Positions 59,058-64,000 of a DNA stretch of 64,000 nt are shown piece after piece. The stretch is from Dehalococcoidia bacterium (GTDB lineage Bacteria; Chloroflexota; Dehalococcoidia; Dehalococcoidales; UBA3254), in NCBI GenBank assembly GCA_025361145.1, contig JANYAV010000009.1:1-64000 (forward strand), read 5' to 3'. The position numbers and the translations under genes were made by a program. The stretch's first letter is position 1, and each line of letters begins with the position of its first letter. Below the pieces are notes generated by a model, which saw only the letters and a list, made by a program, of their open reading frames with translations, searched no databases and was not told the DNA's origin.

Positions 59058-59236
59058 GCTGTAAATATAGCACCCTAGAAAAACAAATGTCCATAGCCAT
59101 CCGCGCGGGCTATTGACAAAGCTAAAGCGACGGTGATATAGTTATTAAGGTTTCTGAAGTGCCCCTCAGCCACAGTATCTCAATGATAGACTAGTTGGGG
59201 GTTTGAAAATTCAATTTTTACCCCAACGGGGTATTG

Positions 59237-59265
59237 TTGACAAAAAAACAGGAACCTGCTAATAT
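59237..59265 (+). promoter_or_regulatory. rRNA promoter
   Basis: TTGACA-17nt-TAATAT. Confidence 0.8.
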
Positions 59266-59375
59266 AGCAAAGTTGTCCCAAAAAAGACGACGAGAACCTT
59301 AACAACTGGATAGCGGAAGGAAGTTTTTCTAGCAAACAATTATCAAGGATTAACGAGCACAATAAACACTTCAAT

Positions 59376-60879
<1,504 letters not shown>

Positions 60880-60996
60880 TAGGGAGATGAAATTGGTGTG
60901 AACCATTTTCTTCCAGATCGATACTTATTAAGCAATTAGTAAGTGGTACTTCCTTCCGCTATCCAGGTGTTAAGGTCGATTTTTCTAGGCGACCGA

Positions 60997-61071
60997 CGCG
61001 GGGTGGAGCAGTGGCAGCTCGTCGGGCTCATAACCCGAAGGTCGTGGGTTCGAATCCTACCCCCGCTACCA
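60997..61071 (+). tRNA. Initiator tRNA-fMet (CAT)
   Basis: C1 x T72 mismatch, GGG/CCC anticodon stem, CAT anticodon, CCA encoded. Confidence 0.93.
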
Positions 61072-61147
61072 ATTTTCATATTTTAGTATCTTATTTTACA
61101 ACTGGGGATTATACAGGTCACTTGTTCAGGGAAATGAGATAAATCAA

Positions 61148-61181
61148 AGCTCTCCGATTTAAGTCGGAGAGCTTTTTTGCA
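61148..61181 (+). terminator. Intrinsic terminator
   Basis: AAGCTCTCCGA-6nt-TCGGAGAGCTT + T run. Confidence 0.85.
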
Positions 61182-61250
61182 TTGATAGAACAAAACAGCA
61201 GAGACTGGTGTTTTAGTCAAATGCAATCTATAATAAACCTGTAAATCAAT

Positions 61251-61345
61251 GGGGGCAGAGAGGTTCCGGTGGGCTTCGCAGGCTTCAAACCTGTTGGAGG
61301 GCACTTTGTGTCTTTGGTGGGTTCGACTCCCATCTGCTCCCGCCA
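61251..61345 (+). tRNA. selC: tRNA-Sec (TCA anticodon)
   Basis: 8-bp acceptor GGGGGCAG/CTGCTCCC, G73, long variable arm, TCA at 61285-61287, CCA; beside selB. Confidence 0.95.
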
Positions 61346-61364
61346 AAACTTTATCAGTAAAAAC

Positions 61365-63227
61365 TTATCCCTTGGTACCTGCTACCCTATCATCCCCAAC
61401 CCTTCGGGTAAGTCTCTTTTCGTCCATGTGGTCCAGAAGCGCCTGAGTGAATTTACGACTGTTCTGAAACATATTCCTGACTTCAGCCAAAGTGACTTTC
61501 CCATTTTGCTTGATAAGGGCTAAAACTTGGGTGGTCATCGTCCCATAAGCTGAGGTTAAAAAGGTGACCCCCGCGGTGGTTTTAACCACCAGACCTTTCT
61601 CGACTAAAAGATTAAGTAGATCTGGTTCCAAAACCATATTCGGGGAAGGGGAAAAAGGATTTTCAGCTAGCTCATTTAAATAAGTATCGATTTGGGTTTG
61701 CTGTTGAGAGGTAAGCTGGATTTGATAACTGGACAATGAAATCAAGCCCGATCTTTCCACCAGTAATTTTTCAGTTAGCAATTTTTTTATAACTTCAGAA
61801 GACCATGATCCCAGTTTTATTTTATTTGCAACTTCGGCTTTAGGGATGCCTATTCTGAGAGGATATTTGCGATGAAAATCAGTCACGATAACCGCAATAT
61901 TATCTACCACTCGTCCCCAACCTGAATCTGTTAAGATCAGACTGTCTGTCCCTCCCCCAAAAGAGACTAATTTACCTTGCTGAATCAGATTATCTACGGC
62001 CCTTTGCATAATCTTGGGGTCCATGTTGTTCAAGGCTAATAGCTTTTCCCTTTCCAGAGACTGTTTGTTTTTAAAAGCCCCCAATATGATTTCCTCTATC
62101 TTCCCTTCACTTCTAGTCTTAAGGTTAGCAATAATCTCAGGACGAAAACGCTGATAACGTTTTTCGGGATGAACTTCCAGAATAATACCGCCTCCAAGAG
62201 TATCGTTGGGAGAACGGACTACATAATGGTCATTATTAACCGCGGCCAGAGGACTATCTAAGACAAACTGAACCCAGGTGGTTTCACCAGGCTTAATTTC
62301 TTCTTTTTCCAGCAAACGTATTCGGGCGATAACCTCCGCAGACCCAGTGTGAAAACTCACCTCGGTATTATGGCGCAATGGACGATTAGGCTGAGGCAAC
62401 AAACAAAACCTTGCATCTAATAAAGTGGTTGTCTGCAACCAACCAGGTTTGGTAAGCACATCCCCTCTTTTTACTTCCGCGGGGCTTACGCCCGTCAAAT
62501 TAACTGCCACGCGACTTCCGGAAACGACACTCTGAAGCGGGGTTTTATGTGTTTGCAAACCCCTAACACGGGATTTGAGACCTGTTGGCAGTATTTCTAC
62601 TTCCTGATCAACCGTTAACCTGCCATCAATCAGGGTCCCGGTTACTACAGTTCCCGTACCCAGGATCGTAAATACTCGATCGATGGGTAATCTGGGTTTA
62701 CCAATATCCCGGCGGGGAAGGGAGGAATTCAGCTCGCGCTCTATAGTTGCTTTCAGTTCAGAGAGTCCCTGTCCAGTGATTGAAGATACTGCGACAACTG
62801 GAGCTTGCGCAAAACTGGTCGACTGCAGCAATTCCTCAATCTCCATTCCCACGAAAGTAATCTGATCCTGATCAACCAGGTCAGATTGAGTAATCACAAC
62901 CACAGCCTTGGGCACTTCCATGAGGTCGAGGATGGCAAGATGTTCGCGAGTCTGCTGTTTGATGGATTCATTAGCAGATACCACAAGCAGAACCAAATCC
63001 ATGCTGCTAACCCCTGCCAGCATGTTATTAATAAAATGCTCATGACCGGGGACATCGATCACACCCACTTCAAGGCCGCCCGGTAATTTTAACCAGGCAA
63101 AACCCAATTCGATCGTCATCTCCCTGGCTTTCTCTTCAGCCAGACGATCTGGATCGATACCAGTCAAAGCATGAACCAGAGTAGATTTTCCATGGTCAAC
63201 ATGACCGGCGGTACCTATGACGAACAA
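61365..63227 (-). CDS. selB: Selenocysteine-specific elongation factor
   Basis: GTAGHVDHGKSTLVHALTGIDPDRLAEEKAREMTIELGFAWLKLPGG; C-terminal winged-helix region. Confidence 0.95.
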   Translation of the reverse strand: MFVIGTAGHVDHGKSTLVHALTGIDPDRLAEEKAREMTIELGFAWLKLPGGLEVGVIDVPGHEHFINNMLAGVSSMDLVLLVVSANESIKQQTREHLAILDLMEVPKAVVVITQSDLVDQDQITFVGMEIEELLQSTSFAQAPVVAVSSITGQGLSELKATIERELNSSLPRRDIGKPRLPIDRVFTILGTGTVVTGTLIDGRLTVDQEVEILPTGLKSRVRGLQTHKTPLQSVVSGSRVAVNLTGVSPAEVKRGDVLTKPGWLQTTTLLDARFCLLPQPNRPLRHNTEVSFHTGSAEVIARIRLLEKEEIKPGETTWVQFVLDSPLAAVNNDHYVVRSPNDTLGGGIILEVHPEKRYQRFRPEIIANLKTRSEGKIEEIILGAFKNKQSLEREKLLALNNMDPKIMQRAVDNLIQQGKLVSFGGGTDSLILTDSGWGRVVDNIAVIVTDFHRKYPLRIGIPKAEVANKIKLGSWSSEVIKKLLTEKLLVERSGLISLSSYQIQLTSQQQTQIDTYLNELAENPFSPSPNMVLEPDLLNLLVEKGLVVKTTAGVTFLTSAYGTMTTQVLALIKQNGKVTLAEVRNMFQNSRKFTQALLDHMDEKRLTRRVGDDRVAGTKG

Positions 63228-63274
63228 ACTCTTGCTCCACTAATAAATTGTTTATGTAAAATACTAGTATTGAA

Positions 63275-64000
63275 TTATAGATCGAGATGTTTGAGGCCTT
63301 GCTGCAGCGTTTTTATTACGATTGGATCTTCTGCGGGTAAGACGGTGCGAGGATCAATCAGCAATATATTTTCGCTGATGCGCCCTATAACAGGAGGATC
63401 CTGATCGCGCAGCCAGCCGGCTAGTTTTTCTGCGAGGTTAGATTTACGAGAGCAATTAACGGCAACCAGACGAGTGGGCAAAGAGGCACCCGGCATACTC
63501 CCTCCTCCTATAACGCTTTCCCCACTGACAACCTTAACATTATTACCCAAACACCCAGCCCACGATTGCGCTCGCTGCTCTATTTCTGTTAAGGACATGG
63601 AGATCATCTGCCAAACCGGTATTTTTACCAGCGCCTCCCCTTTCAAGTAATGAATAAGAGTTGCTTCCAAAGCGGCCAAACGGGTTTTATCCAAACGCAT
63701 AGCCCTCATAAGCGGGTGTTTCTTTAATTTATCCAGATAAATTTTCTTGCCAACAATGATACCTGCTTGAGGACCGCCCAGCAGTTTATCTCCGGAGAAA
63801 AAAGCCAAATCCACACCTTGCGCGATGCTGTCCTGAACAGTAGGTTCATGTTCCAAACCAAATGGCGCGGTATCCAGAAGACAACCGCTACCAACATCAT
63901 CGAAGACTAAAACGTGGGACTTTTTACTTAAAGCGACGATTTCTTCAAGTGCTACCGATTGAGAAAAACCTACCACCTTGAAATTGCTGGTATGAACTCG
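63275..64000 (-). CDS. selA: L-seryl-tRNA(Sec) selenium transferase (5' end beyond window)
   Basis: RVHTSNFK|VVGFSQSVALEEIVALSKK...DLAFFSGDKLLGGPQAGIIVGKK; frame open to window edge. Confidence 0.95.
   Translation of the reverse strand, partial: RVHTSNFKVVGFSQSVALEEIVALSKKSHVLVFDDVGSGCLLDTAPFGLEHEPTVQDSIAQGVDLAFFSGDKLLGGPQAGIIVGKKIYLDKLKKHPLMRAMRLDKTRLAALEATLIHYLKGEALVKIPVWQMISMSLTEIEQRAQSWAGCLGNNVKVVSGESVIGGGSMPGASLPTRLVAVNCSRKSNLAEKLAGWLRDQDPPVIGRISENILLIDPRTVLPAEDPIVIKTLQQGLKHLDL

Overview
The window reads as a Dehalococcoidia-like (Chloroflexota) chromosome segment; the 16S rRNA gene at the right end supports this. About 1-21 kb is an AT-rich accessory/genomic-island region. It ends in two perfect 50-bp copies of a tRNA 3' half (18093-18142 and 21073-21122), with a truncated tyrosine-integrase remnant between them. 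The island carries (i) GC-rich hairpin repeats between single genes, (ii) a 2H-phosphoesterase/metallophosphoesterase fusion, (iii) an FHA / Clp_N / Ser-Thr kinase / J-like / GrpE-like / Hsp70 / TPR cluster, and (iv) zinc-ribbon membrane proteins, one with a transglutaminase domain. Three island genes carry reading-frame lesions. About 21.4-64 kb is mostly core: a MarR-regulated efflux operon, pantothenate genes with a candidate pan-type RNA leader, TldD/TldE, rnhB/mnmA, a Fur-family/ZnuABC operon with a perfect palindromic operator, a stand-alone 16S rRNA gene with its own processing stem, initiator tRNA, and a selC-selB-selA selenocysteine locus. Product calls come from motif recognition in the translated ORFs. 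No database search was run.
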